A stretch of 19,921 bases of DNA from Paracoccaceae bacterium (GCA_011523445.1 WTGT01000058.1:1-19921), one strand, 5' to 3'. Positions 1 to 8,605 are shown, counted from the stretch's first letter. Notes: generated from the letters alone by a model not told the origin. Made by a program: numbers and translations.

Positions 1-906
1 GGGTTACGTGCTGTTGCCATCGGTACACAGCATATCAAACTGGGAGACGCCGAAATCGTACTGGCCGGAGGGCAGGAGAACATGAGTCTGTCCCCTCACG
101 TGGCCTACTTGCGATCTGGCAAAAAAATGGGGAATCTCGAATTTGTCGATTCCATGATCAAGGATGGCCTTTGGGACGCCTTTAATGGTTATCATATGGG
201 TACAACGGCCGAAAACGTGGCACAAAAGTGGCAAGTGTCCCGTGATGTTCAGGACAATTTTGCCCTGGCTTCGCAAAACAAGGCCGAAGCAGCCCAAAAG
301 GATGGCCGTTTTGATAATGAGGTTATCCCCGTGGTTGTAAAAACCAGAAAGGGTGAGGTCGTTGTCGATAAGGATGAATATATCCGCCATGGGGCAACCA
401 TCGAAAACATGCAAAAACTTAGACCGGCCTTTGCCAAGGATGGTTCGGTCACTGCTGGTAATGCGTCAGGAATCAATGATGGTGCCGCTGTTGTACTGCT
501 GATGTCTCGTGATGAAGCTGAAAAACGAGGGATTGAACCTTTGGCAACCATCAAATCCTATGCAACGGCAGGAGTTGATCCATCAATCATGGGTATAGGA
601 CCTGTAAACGCTTCCCGCAAGGCTCTTGAAAAAGCCGGCTGGTCGGTTTCAGACCTGGATCTGGTGGAAGCCAATGAAGCTTTTGCTGCCCAAGCCTGTG
701 CAGTCAACAAAGAAATGGGATGGGATCCAGAAATCGTTAATGTCAACGGTGGAGCCATAGCCATAGGCCATCCAATTGGAGCTTCCGGCTGCAGAATCCT
801 CAATACTCTACTCTTTGAGATGCAAAGAAGGAATGTTCAAAAAGGACTTGCTACCCTATGCATTGGGGGTGGTATGGGCGTTGCCATGTGTGTCGAACGC
901 AAATAG
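1..906 (+). CDS. phaA: Acetyl-CoA C-acetyltransferase (thiolase), 5'-truncated by the window edge
   Basis: Catalyses condensation of two acetyl-CoA to acetoacetyl-CoA (biosynthetic thiolase, cytoplasmic), the first step of polyhydroxybutyrate synthesis. The reading frame is open from base 1, so the gene begins outside the window; 301 residues are visible of about 390 usual for the family. The visible part opens with GLRAVAIG, which in thiolases directly follows the nucleophilic Cys (NQVCGSGLRA), so that residue lies just upstream of the window. The rest of the catalytic set is present: NEAFAAQ near visible residue 225, GGAIAIGHPIGASG with the active His near 257 (codon at 769), and CIGGGMG with the second Cys near 287 (codon at 859). 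phaB follows 28 bp later, which favours the name phaA over a degradative thiolase (atoB). Family assignment is firm; the PHB role is inferred from the neighbour. Confidence 0.93.
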   Translation, partial: GLRAVAIGTQHIKLGDAEIVLAGGQENMSLSPHVAYLRSGKKMGNLEFVDSMIKDGLWDAFNGYHMGTTAENVAQKWQVSRDVQDNFALASQNKAEAAQKDGRFDNEVIPVVVKTRKGEVVVDKDEYIRHGATIENMQKLRPAFAKDGSVTAGNASGINDGAAVVLLMSRDEAEKRGIEPLATIKSYATAGVDPSIMGIGPVNASRKALEKAGWSVSDLDLVEANEAFAAQACAVNKEMGWDPEIVNVNGGAIAIGHPIGASGCRILNTLLFEMQRRNVQKGLATLCIGGGMGVAMCVERK

Positions 907-934
907 TTTTCAATTTCTAGTAAAGGATTTTATC

Positions 935-1657
935 ATGAGTAGAGTAGCACTTGTAACAGGTGGAACCAGAGGAATAGGTGCCGCCATTGCCAAAAAATTG
1001 AAAGCAGATGGTTATAACGTTGCCGCCAATTTTGCTGGCAATGAGGAGGCTGCGGCTAATTTCACCAAGGCAACCGGTATTGCAACCTTCAAATGGTCTG
1101 TTGCAGATTATGAGGCTTGTACACAAGGCGTTAAGGAAGTCGAAGACCAGTTGGGTCCGGTTGAAATTCTCGTCAATAATGCAGGTATCACCAGAGATTC
1201 CATGTTCCATCGCATGACACCACAGAAATGGAATGATGTCATCAGCACCAATCTGACCGGTTTGTTCAACATGACCCATCAGGTTTGGGAAGGAATGCGA
1301 TCTCGTGGATTTGGCCGAATCGTCAACATCTCCTCGATCAATGGACAGAAAGGGCAAATGGGACAGACCAATTACGCTGCTGCCAAGGCCGGTGATATCG
1401 GGTTTACCAAATCACTGGCCCAGGAAGGTGCTTTCAAAGGCATTACTGTCAACGCCATCTGCCCGGGTTATATTGCGACGGAAATGGTCATGGCCGTACC
1501 GGAAAACGTTAGGGAACAGATTATCAAGCAAATTCCTGTTGGCAGGCTGGGCGAACCGGAAGAAATCGCACGTTGTGTGGCTTTTCTGGTATCTGATGAA
1601 GCCGGTTTTATCACTGGTTCCACAGTCAGTGCCAATGGCGGTCAATACATGATCTAG
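935..1657 (+). CDS. phaB: Acetoacetyl-CoA reductase, short-chain dehydrogenase
   Basis: Reduces acetoacetyl-CoA to (R)-3-hydroxybutyryl-CoA, normally with NADPH, in the cytoplasm. The 240-residue protein is a full-length classical short-chain dehydrogenase. It has the nucleotide-binding TGGTRGIG at residues 8-15, NNAG at 81-84, and the catalytic set Ser134, Tyr147, Lys151 in the PhaB-like stretch NISSINGQKG...TNYAAAKAG. It ends in ANGGQYM, typical of PhaB; the sequence and the adjacent thiolase make it distinct from FabG. The ATG at 935 has an AAGGA-like ribosome site about 10 bp upstream. An in-frame extension back to 776 is possible but would overlap phaA and lie outside the family start, so I reject it. 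No phaC synthase is in the window, so the polymerisation step must be encoded elsewhere if it exists. Likely co-transcribed with phaA. Confidence 0.93.
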   Translation: MSRVALVTGGTRGIGAAIAKKLKADGYNVAANFAGNEEAAANFTKATGIATFKWSVADYEACTQGVKEVEDQLGPVEILVNNAGITRDSMFHRMTPQKWNDVISTNLTGLFNMTHQVWEGMRSRGFGRIVNISSINGQKGQMGQTNYAAAKAGDIGFTKSLAQEGAFKGITVNAICPGYIATEMVMAVPENVREQIIKQIPVGRLGEPEEIARCVAFLVSDEAGFITGSTVSANGGQYMI

Positions 1658-1681
1658 CAATATCGAATCGATATTTTGCAA

Positions 1682-1710
1682 TTGTGTAGAGCCGAATCGG
1701 CTCTACACAA
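1682..1710. terminator. Perfect 14-bp inverted repeat between convergent genes, candidate bidirectional terminator
   Basis: Arms TTGTGTAGAGCCGA (1682-1695) and its exact reverse complement (1697-1710) are separated by a single A, so the RNA would form a long hairpin with a short loop on either strand. It lies 25 bp after the phaB stop and well after the end of the isovaleryl-CoA dehydrogenase gene on the other strand. A bidirectional terminator is the likely role, but neither side has a clear T-run, so a cruciform or protein-binding dyad remains possible. Confidence 0.5.
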
Positions 1711-1868
1711 ATCATCCTGAGAACCTGAATCATAAGACAAAAAAGCATTACAACGATGCTGCTTGCCCTATAATTTAGAACTAAAATGACACAATTGCGT
1801 TATGTTACTGGTTTCATAACAAAACAATGTTTTTACTGATTTATAAGGTGAATTCTGTCTCAAATTGG

Positions 1869-3032
1869 TTAATCGACAAGTTTCATCAATTCTCTTCCAA
1901 TTAGCATTCTCCTGATTTCAGAGGTTCCAGCACCGATTTCCATAAGTTTTGCATCGCGAAAAAGTCGGCTGACCGGGGCTTCTGACAAAAATCCTGCCCC
2001 ACCCATGGCCTGCACGGCCTGATGGGCCTGCTTCATTGCTTCCTCTGAAGAATAAAGGACACAGGCAGCTGCATCCTGTCTGGTAACTTCACCCCGATCA
2101 CATGCCTTTGCGACTTCATAGACATAGGCCCGTGCCGAATTCAATGTTGTATACATATCGGCAATCTTTGCCTGCATCAGTTGGAACTCACCAATCGATT
2201 GTCCAAATTGCTTGCGGGATTTCATGTAAGGCATGATTTCATCAAGACATGCGGCCATGATGCCTATTCCGATTCCAGCCAGTACAACCCTTTCATAATC
2301 AAGTCCTGACATAAGAACCTGAGCACCCTGCCCTTCTTTACCAAGTACGTTTTCAAAGGGTATTTCCACATCATCAAATATCAATTCACAGGTATCTGAT
2401 CCCCTCATGCCCAGTTTTGAAAAAGGTTTTGATACTGAGAAGCCGTTCATTTCCCTCTCGACAATAAAGGCGGTAATTCCCTGTGCTTCCAGGTCAGGAT
2501 TCGATTTTGCATATACAATCAAGGTATCGGCCGAAGGTCCGTTGGTAATCCAGTATTTGGTTCCGTTGACAAGATAATATCCATTTCTCTTTCTGGCCGA
2601 CAGTTTCATGGCAACGACATCAGAACCGGCACTGGTTTCTGACATTGCCAATGCACCAACTTTTGAGCCGGAAATCAAACCAGGGAGATACTTCCTCTTT
2701 TGTTCCTCGTTACCATTCAATCGGATTTGATTAACGCACAAATTTGAATGTGCGCCATAGGACAAGGAAACACTGGCTGAAGCCCTTGCAATTTCTTCCA
2801 CACAAATCACATGGGCCAGATAACCCATTCCGGCACCACCATATTCTTCCTCGACAGTCATGCCCAAAATGCCGAGGTCGCCCATTTCCTTCCACAATGA
2901 ATGTGGAAAAAGGTTGTTTTTGTCGATTTCCTCGGCCAGCGGTTTGATCCTGTCCTGTGCCCATAGGTGAACCAACTCTTGCAATTCGACAATTTCTGTC
3001 CCAAGGTCAAAATTCATGGAAGATGTAAACAT
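1869..3032 (-). CDS. ivd: Isovaleryl-CoA dehydrogenase-type acyl-CoA dehydrogenase
   Basis: A flavoprotein (387 residues) that oxidises isovaleryl-CoA to 3-methylcrotonyl-CoA in leucine breakdown, passing electrons to ETF. The N-terminus MNFDLG...WAQDRIKPLAEEID and the flavin-contact stretches AMSETSAGSD and YWITNG are typical of acyl-CoA dehydrogenases. The catalytic base of most family members (Glu in YEGT near the C-terminus) is replaced here by GAGT in EIGAGTSEIRR. A Glu is present instead in DYERVVLAG, the position used by isovaleryl-CoA dehydrogenases, and this supports the specific name. I chose the ATG at 3032, giving MFTSSMNFDLG, which matches the usual family start; a TTG at 3050 would add six residues. 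It begins 33 bp after the aminotransferase stop. No methylcrotonyl-CoA carboxylase genes (liuB/liuD) are adjacent, so substrate use is inferred. Confidence 0.87.
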   Translation of the reverse strand: MFTSSMNFDLGTEIVELQELVHLWAQDRIKPLAEEIDKNNLFPHSLWKEMGDLGILGMTVEEEYGGAGMGYLAHVICVEEIARASASVSLSYGAHSNLCVNQIRLNGNEEQKRKYLPGLISGSKVGALAMSETSAGSDVVAMKLSARKRNGYYLVNGTKYWITNGPSADTLIVYAKSNPDLEAQGITAFIVEREMNGFSVSKPFSKLGMRGSDTCELIFDDVEIPFENVLGKEGQGAQVLMSGLDYERVVLAGIGIGIMAACLDEIMPYMKSRKQFGQSIGEFQLMQAKIADMYTTLNSARAYVYEVAKACDRGEVTRQDAAACVLYSSEEAMKQAHQAVQAMGGAGFLSEAPVSRLFRDAKLMEIGAGTSEIRRMLIGRELMKLVD

Positions 3033-3065
3033 CTTTTCAAATCCCTGCAAATTTAGGCATGGTAG

Positions 3066-4271
3066 TCAATCTAACTCTCCGGTTTCCTCAACAATTATTG
3101 ATGCGATAAGTTCACAATCAGCAAGGGTAAAAGACAAGGGAATTCTCATATCCAGCAACGTTGACAGGGTAGTTTTGGTATTGGGACAATCCTGTGGTGC
3201 AATATATTTCCAGCTATCGAATCTGGAAGTGTAACCATGGGGTTCCTTATCACCAAACCATTTCAGTTCAACTCCCCTCCTCCTGCATTTGTCTACGAAT
3301 TTTGTAATTCCCTGACCGGATATGCCATCAAGGTAAAATTGTATGGAAGAGCCGACATAGCCCTCTTTTGATGGTCGTTGAATCAATCCAATTCGATTAC
3401 TTTTTCCCAAAATACTCTCGATAACCCCATAACGCTTGTTCCATTCTTCACATTTGATGGAAAGCTCTCTCAATTGAGGTCGCAAGATCGCAGCCCTGAG
3501 ATTATCCATCCGACCGGAGCAATTGGGAGAATAATATTTGGATTTACCAAAATCACTGGTTTCAGGACGGGCGATATGACGATCATAAAGCATGTAACTG
3601 CCAGACAGTATGATTGCCCTTGACATGAGACCGGGATCATTCGAAACAAGCAAACCTCCCTCCCCTGAGTTCAGGTGTTTGTAGGTCTGGGTCGAATAAC
3701 AGCTAACCAAACCATGTAATCCTGAGTTGGTACCGTCCCATGTACCTCCCATCGTGTGAGCACAATCTTCAATTAAAATTATCTTTCTTTTGTCACATAG
3801 AGATAAAAGTTCGTCCATATCGCAAATGTGACCCCGCATATGGGAAATCAGGAGAAATCTTGATTTGCTTTCGTCTATCTTTTTGTTCAAATCGTCAAAA
3901 TCGATCAACAGATCCCTGGTTATTTCCACCAGAACAGGTTTGGCGCCCAAACTTGCAATCGCACCTGGCACGGGTGCAAGCGTAAAAGCATTGGTCAATA
4001 CCGGATCATTTGGCTCCACCCCCACTGCCCTGAGGGCACAGGCCAAGGCATACCCGCCGGAGGCTACGGACAGACAGTATTTTACTCCAATGTAATCGGC
4101 AAATTCCTTCTCTAGAAGTGACGTTTCAGAATCCTCATTTTCTGTAACATTATATCTGTGAAGCCGACCATGCCTGAGAACATTCATGGCTGATTCAAAT
4201 GCAGCCTCCGGTAAAGGTTCCTGCTGTGTAAAGTTTTTGTCAAAATAACTATTCAATGGATTGCCTGCCAA
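3066..4271 (-). CDS. DegT/DnrJ/EryC1/StrS-family PLP-dependent aminotransferase
   Basis: A 401-residue fold-type I PLP enzyme of the sugar aminotransferase family. Seen in the sequence: ASGGYALACAL near residues 70-80 (cofactor phosphate region), EDCAHTMGG with the PLP-ring Asp at 169, and CYSTQTYKHLNSGEGG with the presumed Schiff-base Lys at 198, in the usual S-x5-K followed by GEGG order. Family members usually transaminate nucleotide-linked keto sugars for LPS, O-antigen or glycosylation, but some act on other substrates, so I give no substrate. The start is TTG at 4271 because an in-frame stop lies just upstream and no early ATG exists; a second TTG is at 4256. There is no obvious ribosome site. 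It sits between gph and ivd on the same strand (59 and 33 bp gaps), which does not reveal a pathway. No other sugar-nucleotide genes are close except the divergent glmU-glmS. Confidence 0.82.
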   Translation of the reverse strand: MAGNPLNSYFDKNFTQQEPLPEAAFESAMNVLRHGRLHRYNVTENEDSETSLLEKEFADYIGVKYCLSVASGGYALACALRAVGVEPNDPVLTNAFTLAPVPGAIASLGAKPVLVEITRDLLIDFDDLNKKIDESKSRFLLISHMRGHICDMDELLSLCDKRKIILIEDCAHTMGGTWDGTNSGLHGLVSCYSTQTYKHLNSGEGGLLVSNDPGLMSRAIILSGSYMLYDRHIARPETSDFGKSKYYSPNCSGRMDNLRAAILRPQLRELSIKCEEWNKRYGVIESILGKSNRIGLIQRPSKEGYVGSSIQFYLDGISGQGITKFVDKCRRRGVELKWFGDKEPHGYTSRFDSWKYIAPQDCPNTKTTLSTLLDMRIPLSFTLADCELIASIIVEETGELD

Positions 4272-4330
4272 CTTGCTTGGGTGTCGTTATGGATCGTTTG
4301 AATTGCCTATTTCCATCAAAATAATAAGTA

Positions 4331-5002
4331 TTACCAGCCTTTGGTGAACTCTGCTATTAGTTTGGGGAAATCCTCATAACTCATGAATATTTCATCCGGT
4401 TCAAGTTTGAAAGAATTTTTACCCTGTTGATCAAATCCCACCAGAAAAACCGGTATATCAGCTGCCCTGCCCGTGTTCAGATCGGTTTTGGAATCACCAA
4501 CCAGAATGGCTTTGTCATTTGTTCCCCCCATTTTCTCAATGGTACGGGTCAGTGCTCTGGGATCGGGCTTCCGAAAGGGATAGGTATCAGCCCCTGTAAG
4601 GGCTTTGAATTGGTCCATTATTCCGAGGCTTTCCAAGAGTTTTAATGCCAGCTTTTCAGGTTTGTTGGTACATACGCCGAGTATCCACCCATGAGCCTTC
4701 ATTTCTTCCAGTGTCTCTTGAACCTTGTCGTACAAGGTGGTGTACATATCTAGTGTTGATTCGTAATGGTCGAGCAAATTCTGGTATTGGTTATCTATAA
4801 GGGATTCCGGAGCTGAACCTTGGATACGGTTATAACCCAGTTTCAACATGGCTTTGCCACCATTAAAAGCTGTCAACTTGTCCCTTACATGATCTAGTGG
4901 AGGTTCAATTCCCTGATTAATAAAACAGTTATTCGCTGCACAAATAAGATCCCTGCTCGTATCAGCCAGGGTACCATCCAAATCAAAAACCAACGATTTC
5001 AT
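4331..5002 (-). CDS. gph: Phosphoglycolate phosphatase (HAD superfamily)
   Basis: Dephosphorylates 2-phosphoglycolate, produced by repair of 3'-phosphoglycolate DNA ends or by Rubisco oxygenation, in the cytoplasm. The 223-residue protein has all four HAD motifs: FDLDGTLADT at the N-terminus (nucleophile and general acid Asp), CTNKP (motif II), RKPDP with the motif III Lys, and GDSKTD (motif IV Asp). A helical cap lies between motifs I and II. I chose the ATG at 5002 because it gives MKSLVFDLDGT, the canonical start; a TTG at 5029 would add nine residues that do not fit the family. A gph gene divergent from glmU is a recurrent alphaproteobacterial arrangement, which supports the name over other HAD phosphatases such as pyrophosphatase PpaX. 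An 18-bp perfect dyad lies 28 bp upstream of the start. Confidence 0.86.
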   Translation of the reverse strand: MKSLVFDLDGTLADTSRDLICAANNCFINQGIEPPLDHVRDKLTAFNGGKAMLKLGYNRIQGSAPESLIDNQYQNLLDHYESTLDMYTTLYDKVQETLEEMKAHGWILGVCTNKPEKLALKLLESLGIMDQFKALTGADTYPFRKPDPRALTRTIEKMGGTNDKAILVGDSKTDLNTGRAADIPVFLVGFDQQGKNSFKLEPDEIFMSYEDFPKLIAEFTKGW

Positions 5003-5030
5003 ATTATTCAAACACCAATTATGTACCAAT

Positions 5031-5048
5031 TCCTGATTCGAATCAGGA
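5031..5048. repeat. 18-bp perfect palindrome in the gph-glmU divergent spacer
   Basis: TCCTGATTCGAATCAGGA is a gapless perfect dyad upstream of gph. A CATAAT hexamer (minus strand, 5023-5018) lies just downstream in the gph direction and could be a -10 element, which would put the dyad over the -35 region. This would suit an operator, but no regulator family is recognised. Confidence 0.4.
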
Positions 5049-5155
5049 TACTGCTCCCAATTTTCAACCAGTTGGATTTCCCAAATTCGATTGTTTCAGA
5101 TTATCTTGATCCAGTATGGAATATAAAACTGAAACATATTTTTATTTCCAACACT

Positions 5156-5164
5156 TGGTATAAA
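5156..5164 (+). promoter_or_regulatory. Candidate extended -10 promoter for glmU-glmS
   Basis: TGGTATAAA fits the TGnTATAAT extended -10 pattern and is about 80 bp upstream of the glmU start, in the spacer divergent from gph. No good -35 hexamer lies 17 bp upstream, as is common for extended -10 promoters. This is pattern matching only. Confidence 0.35.
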
Positions 5165-5245
5165 TACTGAGGATTGATTACAAATACTAACCGAATTTAT
5201 GTTTCAAAATCACCAACACTATTTATGGTCTGAAAGGATTACAAG

Positions 5246-6574
5246 TTGGAAGTTGCCATTGTCATATTAGCTGCAGGAAAAGGGACAAGGATGAAATCCA
5301 GCCGCCCCAAAATCCTTCATGATTTGGGTGGCTTCCCGCTTTATTACCATACCCTCAACACAAGTCAGAAACTGCAACCTGACCGCCATTTGATGATAAC
5401 AGGGGATGACAAGAAACAAATCCTGACATCTCTCGACAGGTTCGATTATGATCCGGAAATTGTGGTACAGGAGCAGCAACTCGGTACCGGTCATGCCGTC
5501 AAATGTGCCTTGGACCACTTGAATGGTTTTGATGGAATGGTGGTTGTCCTTTATGGGGACACACCCTTTGTCAGGAAGGAAACACTGGTTAGGTTGATTG
5601 CTAAAACAACTAAAAGCAAACCCATTTCCTTCCTTGGGTTTCAGACACAAAATCCGGGAAACTATGGTCGATTGATATTGGATGATGAAGAGACAATCGC
5701 CCGTATTATCGAGCACAAGGATTTGCAACCTGGTGAAGAAGCTATAACTCTTTGCAATAGTGGCATCGTTTGTGGCAAATCCGGGATTTTAAGACATCTT
5801 GTGGCACAACTTGATACCAAGAATGCCAGTGGTGAATATTATTTGACTGATATTGCCGAACTGGCCAAGCGGGGAAACCTGGGCTGTACAGTTACGATTT
5901 GTGCTGAAGAGGAAACAATCGGTATCAATACCCAGGAAGATCTCGCCTTAGCTGAAGAAGTATTTCAACAAAATAAGCGTCGGGAAATGCTTGAAAACGG
6001 TGTTTCGCTCCAGTCCCCCGAGACTACTTTTTTCAGCCTGGATACCGATATCCACAATGATGTTGTTATTGAACCCAATGTCTTCATTGGTACTGGAGTG
6101 AAAATAAAGTCGGGAGCAAGGATAAGGGCATTTACCTATTTGGAAGGATGCATCATCGGTGAAAATTCGGTGATTGGTCCATTTACAAGAGTAAGGGAAG
6201 GAACCACCATTGGAGAAAATTGCCACATTGGTAATTTTGTCGAAATTAAAATGGCAGACATCAAAGCAGGCACCAAAGCATCACACCTGACCTACATAGG
6301 AGATGCTGAAATCGGTGAAAACACCAATATCGGAGCTGGTACCATATTTTGTAATTATGATGGAATACATAAACACAAAACAATGATAGGCAATGACTCT
6401 TTCATAGGGTCAAACACATTATTAATATCCCCGATCAAGGTGGGCAACAATGCCATGACAGCAGCTGGATCGGTTATCAATAAAAATGTACCGGATGGTG
6501 CTTTGGGCATTTCTCGATCAAAGCAAAAGAACATAGAAGGGTTTACCAAAATCCGTCAGAGCAGGAAAAAATGA
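5246..6574 (+). CDS. glmU: Bifunctional UDP-GlcNAc pyrophosphorylase / GlcN-1-P acetyltransferase
   Basis: Makes UDP-N-acetylglucosamine from glucosamine-1-phosphate, acetyl-CoA and UTP in the cytoplasm, feeding peptidoglycan and lipid A. The 442-residue protein is slightly shorter than the 456 of E. coli but has both domains. The N-terminal uridylyltransferase has LAAGKGTRMKS at 8-18, LGTGHAV at 79-85 and YGDTP at 103-107. The C-terminal left-handed beta-helix has many IG hexapeptide repeats from about 270, GNFVEIK near 329, the catalytic His347 in KASHLTYIGDAEIG, and NIGAGTIFCNYDG at 361-373. The start is TTG at 5246, preceded by AAAGGA with good spacing; no ATG fits. glmS follows after 16 bp, so the two genes of the pathway are almost certainly co-transcribed. 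Confidence 0.96.
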   Translation: MEVAIVILAAGKGTRMKSSRPKILHDLGGFPLYYHTLNTSQKLQPDRHLMITGDDKKQILTSLDRFDYDPEIVVQEQQLGTGHAVKCALDHLNGFDGMVVVLYGDTPFVRKETLVRLIAKTTKSKPISFLGFQTQNPGNYGRLILDDEETIARIIEHKDLQPGEEAITLCNSGIVCGKSGILRHLVAQLDTKNASGEYYLTDIAELAKRGNLGCTVTICAEEETIGINTQEDLALAEEVFQQNKRREMLENGVSLQSPETTFFSLDTDIHNDVVIEPNVFIGTGVKIKSGARIRAFTYLEGCIIGENSVIGPFTRVREGTTIGENCHIGNFVEIKMADIKAGTKASHLTYIGDAEIGENTNIGAGTIFCNYDGIHKHKTMIGNDSFIGSNTLLISPIKVGNNAMTAAGSVINKNVPDGALGISRSKQKNIEGFTKIRQSRKK

Positions 6575-6590
6575 TGAAGAGGCAGTTATT

Positions 6591-8411
6591 ATGTGCGGAA
6601 TTATAGGTTATCTGGGCAAGAATGAAGCATCCCCCATACTTTTGGAATCGTTGAGAAGATTGGAATACAGGGGGTATGACAGCGCTGGTATAACCACAAT
6701 TCATAATGGAAAACTATTCGTAAAAAAAGCCGCTGGTCGATTGGTTAATCTTGCCGATTTACTTGTTAAGGAGCCGATTAGGGGAAAAATTGGTATCGGC
6801 CATACCCGGTGGGCCACCCATGGCAAGGCCACCACAATCAATGCCCATCCTCAAAGCTCAAATAATGTCTCTGTTGTCCACAACGGAATCATAGAAAATT
6901 ACAAGGAAATCAAGAAGCACCTCATTGAAGAGGGTTATGTTTTCCGCTCCGAGACTGATACGGAAGTTATTCCCTTACTTTGCCAAAAATTTCTTGACCA
7001 GGGTTTTTCATATACCGATTCTGTACATCAGACGGTGGACTTACTCAAAGGTCAGTATGCCATCTGCTTTTTGTTTGAAAACAATGATGATTTGATTTTC
7101 TTGGCTCGAAGCGGTTCCCCGCTGGTAATTGGTCACAGCGGAACTACAATGTATGTAGCCTCAGATGCCTTGGCCCTGGCTGGCTTGACGAAGGAAATAA
7201 CATATCTGGAAGATGGCGATACTGCAACCGTCTCCCGAGAAGGTACAACTATATTCGATAAATCACATAAGGAAGTCCATCGTTCAAAAACCTTCGTTTC
7301 CATCAATGCCATAGATTTGCAAAAAGGTGGATTCAAACACTACATGCTGAAGGAGATTCACGAACAGCCGAAAGCCCTTACCAAATCAATACAGAAAGTA
7401 ACTTCTGAAAATTGGTTGGATGAGGCTTCAGTTAGTAACCTGCCTTTTGATGAAATTGAGGGCGTTAACCTATTGGGGTGCGGGACTGCCGAATACGCCT
7501 GCATGATTGCTTCATACTGGTTTGAAAATCTTGCCAAACTACCCGGAAGAACCGAAATCGCCTCGGAATTCAAATATCGGGATCCGATAATCAAACCTAA
7601 TGATTTATCAATCTTCGTCAGTCAATCGGGTGAAACTGCAGATACTCTTTCTGCCTTGAGATATGTGATCAAAAACAACGGGCACAATTTATCCATATTG
7701 AACAATCTGGCAAGTACCATGGCCAAGGAAGGGGCCTATTCACTACCCATCCATGCCGACCTCGAAATAAGTGTAGCCTCGACCAAGGCCTTTACTTGCC
7801 AATTGGTGGTTTTGGTAGGTTTGGCATTGGAGTTTGGTAAGATTAGAAAAACCTTGTCCCGAGAAGAATACGAGCAATACAGGGCAGCCCTGCTTAACCT
7901 TCCAGGGTACATCAACATTATTCTGGATTTAAGTGAAGATATTCGGAAAATTGCCCAATTTCTAACCGAATGTCCGAACGCCTTGTTTATCGGAAGGGGA
8001 TTGATGTTTCCAACTGCCCTCGAAGGGGCATTGAAGCTCAAGGAAATAAGTTATATTCATGCCGAGGGAATGGCAGCCGGTGAGTTGAAACATGGGCCTA
8101 TTTCCTTGATTGAACGAACCTTTCCGACCATAGTTCTTGCACCAAGTGATTATTTGTTTGATAAAACCAAATCAAACATGGAGGAAATCCAATCTCGCAA
8201 CGGCCCGATTATTCTTCTTTCCGATGCTGAGGGCATTGATGATGTAGGTGAGGATGTCGATTTTTCGTTGACCCTACCCAAAGTTCATCCCTTGTTTGCA
8301 CCAATAATTTACACCATCCCACTTCAATTACTTGCCTATCATTCTGGAGTAATCAAAGGATTGGATGTTGATAACCCAAGGCATTTGGCCAAGTCAGTAA
8401 CGGTGGAATAA
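6591..8411 (+). CDS. glmS: Glutamine-fructose-6-phosphate aminotransferase (isomerizing)
   Basis: Converts fructose-6-phosphate and glutamine to glucosamine-6-phosphate and glutamate, the committed step toward UDP-GlcNAc. The 606 residues match the family (609 in E. coli). MCGIIGYLG puts the catalytic Cys directly after the initiator Met. RRLEYRGYDSAG, GHTRWATHG and HNGIIENY are the glutaminase signatures of the N-terminal Ntn domain (about 1-240). Two SIS sugar-isomerase domains follow, with CGTAEYA and SQSGETADT in the first and ALKLKEISYIHAEGM in the second. The protein ends with the invariant DNPRHLAKSVTVE, whose Lys forms the sugar Schiff base. A GAGG ribosome site precedes the ATG. The 16-bp gap from glmU leaves no room for a glmS ribozyme. 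No convincing terminator was found in the 194 bp after the stop. Confidence 0.97.
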   Translation: MCGIIGYLGKNEASPILLESLRRLEYRGYDSAGITTIHNGKLFVKKAAGRLVNLADLLVKEPIRGKIGIGHTRWATHGKATTINAHPQSSNNVSVVHNGIIENYKEIKKHLIEEGYVFRSETDTEVIPLLCQKFLDQGFSYTDSVHQTVDLLKGQYAICFLFENNDDLIFLARSGSPLVIGHSGTTMYVASDALALAGLTKEITYLEDGDTATVSREGTTIFDKSHKEVHRSKTFVSINAIDLQKGGFKHYMLKEIHEQPKALTKSIQKVTSENWLDEASVSNLPFDEIEGVNLLGCGTAEYACMIASYWFENLAKLPGRTEIASEFKYRDPIIKPNDLSIFVSQSGETADTLSALRYVIKNNGHNLSILNNLASTMAKEGAYSLPIHADLEISVASTKAFTCQLVVLVGLALEFGKIRKTLSREEYEQYRAALLNLPGYINIILDLSEDIRKIAQFLTECPNALFIGRGLMFPTALEGALKLKEISYIHAEGMAAGELKHGPISLIERTFPTIVLAPSDYLFDKTKSNMEEIQSRNGPIILLSDAEGIDDVGEDVDFSLTLPKVHPLFAPIIYTIPLQLLAYHSGVIKGLDVDNPRHLAKSVTVE

Positions 8412-8605
8412 TATTATTGGTTTCAATTCGGATAAGTACACTTGGCCAAATTAATATCACCAACTATAATTTGGTACAAACATATTGATATTTTAGCAAT
8501 TGTTTTGGATTGCTGAGTTTGATTCGCTGAAACAACTTGACGGCAATAGAATTGTCAGAATTATTTACCGAAACAAAAATACTGATTGAATTGTTCAACG
8601 AAATA

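Noticed and set aside
4..414. Antisense ORF opposite the thiolase gene (and many similar frames opposite phaB, glmU, glmS, proW, proX, plsX and fabH)
   Set aside because: The opposite strand carries a well-recognised conserved gene in each case, and the antisense translations match no family pattern I know.
776..934. Upstream extension of phaB to a start inside phaA
   Set aside because: It would overlap phaA by more than 100 bp and add residues absent from the family; the ATG at 935 has a ribosome site and the right N-terminus.
6575..6590. glmS ribozyme upstream of glmS
   Set aside because: Only 16 bp separate glmU and glmS, far too little for the ribozyme, which is also mainly found in Firmicutes.
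8412..8605. Small gene or strong terminator between glmS and znuC
   Set aside because: Only weak short stems (for example AGCAAT...ATTGCT) without T-runs and no ORF with a ribosome site; I see nothing supportable.
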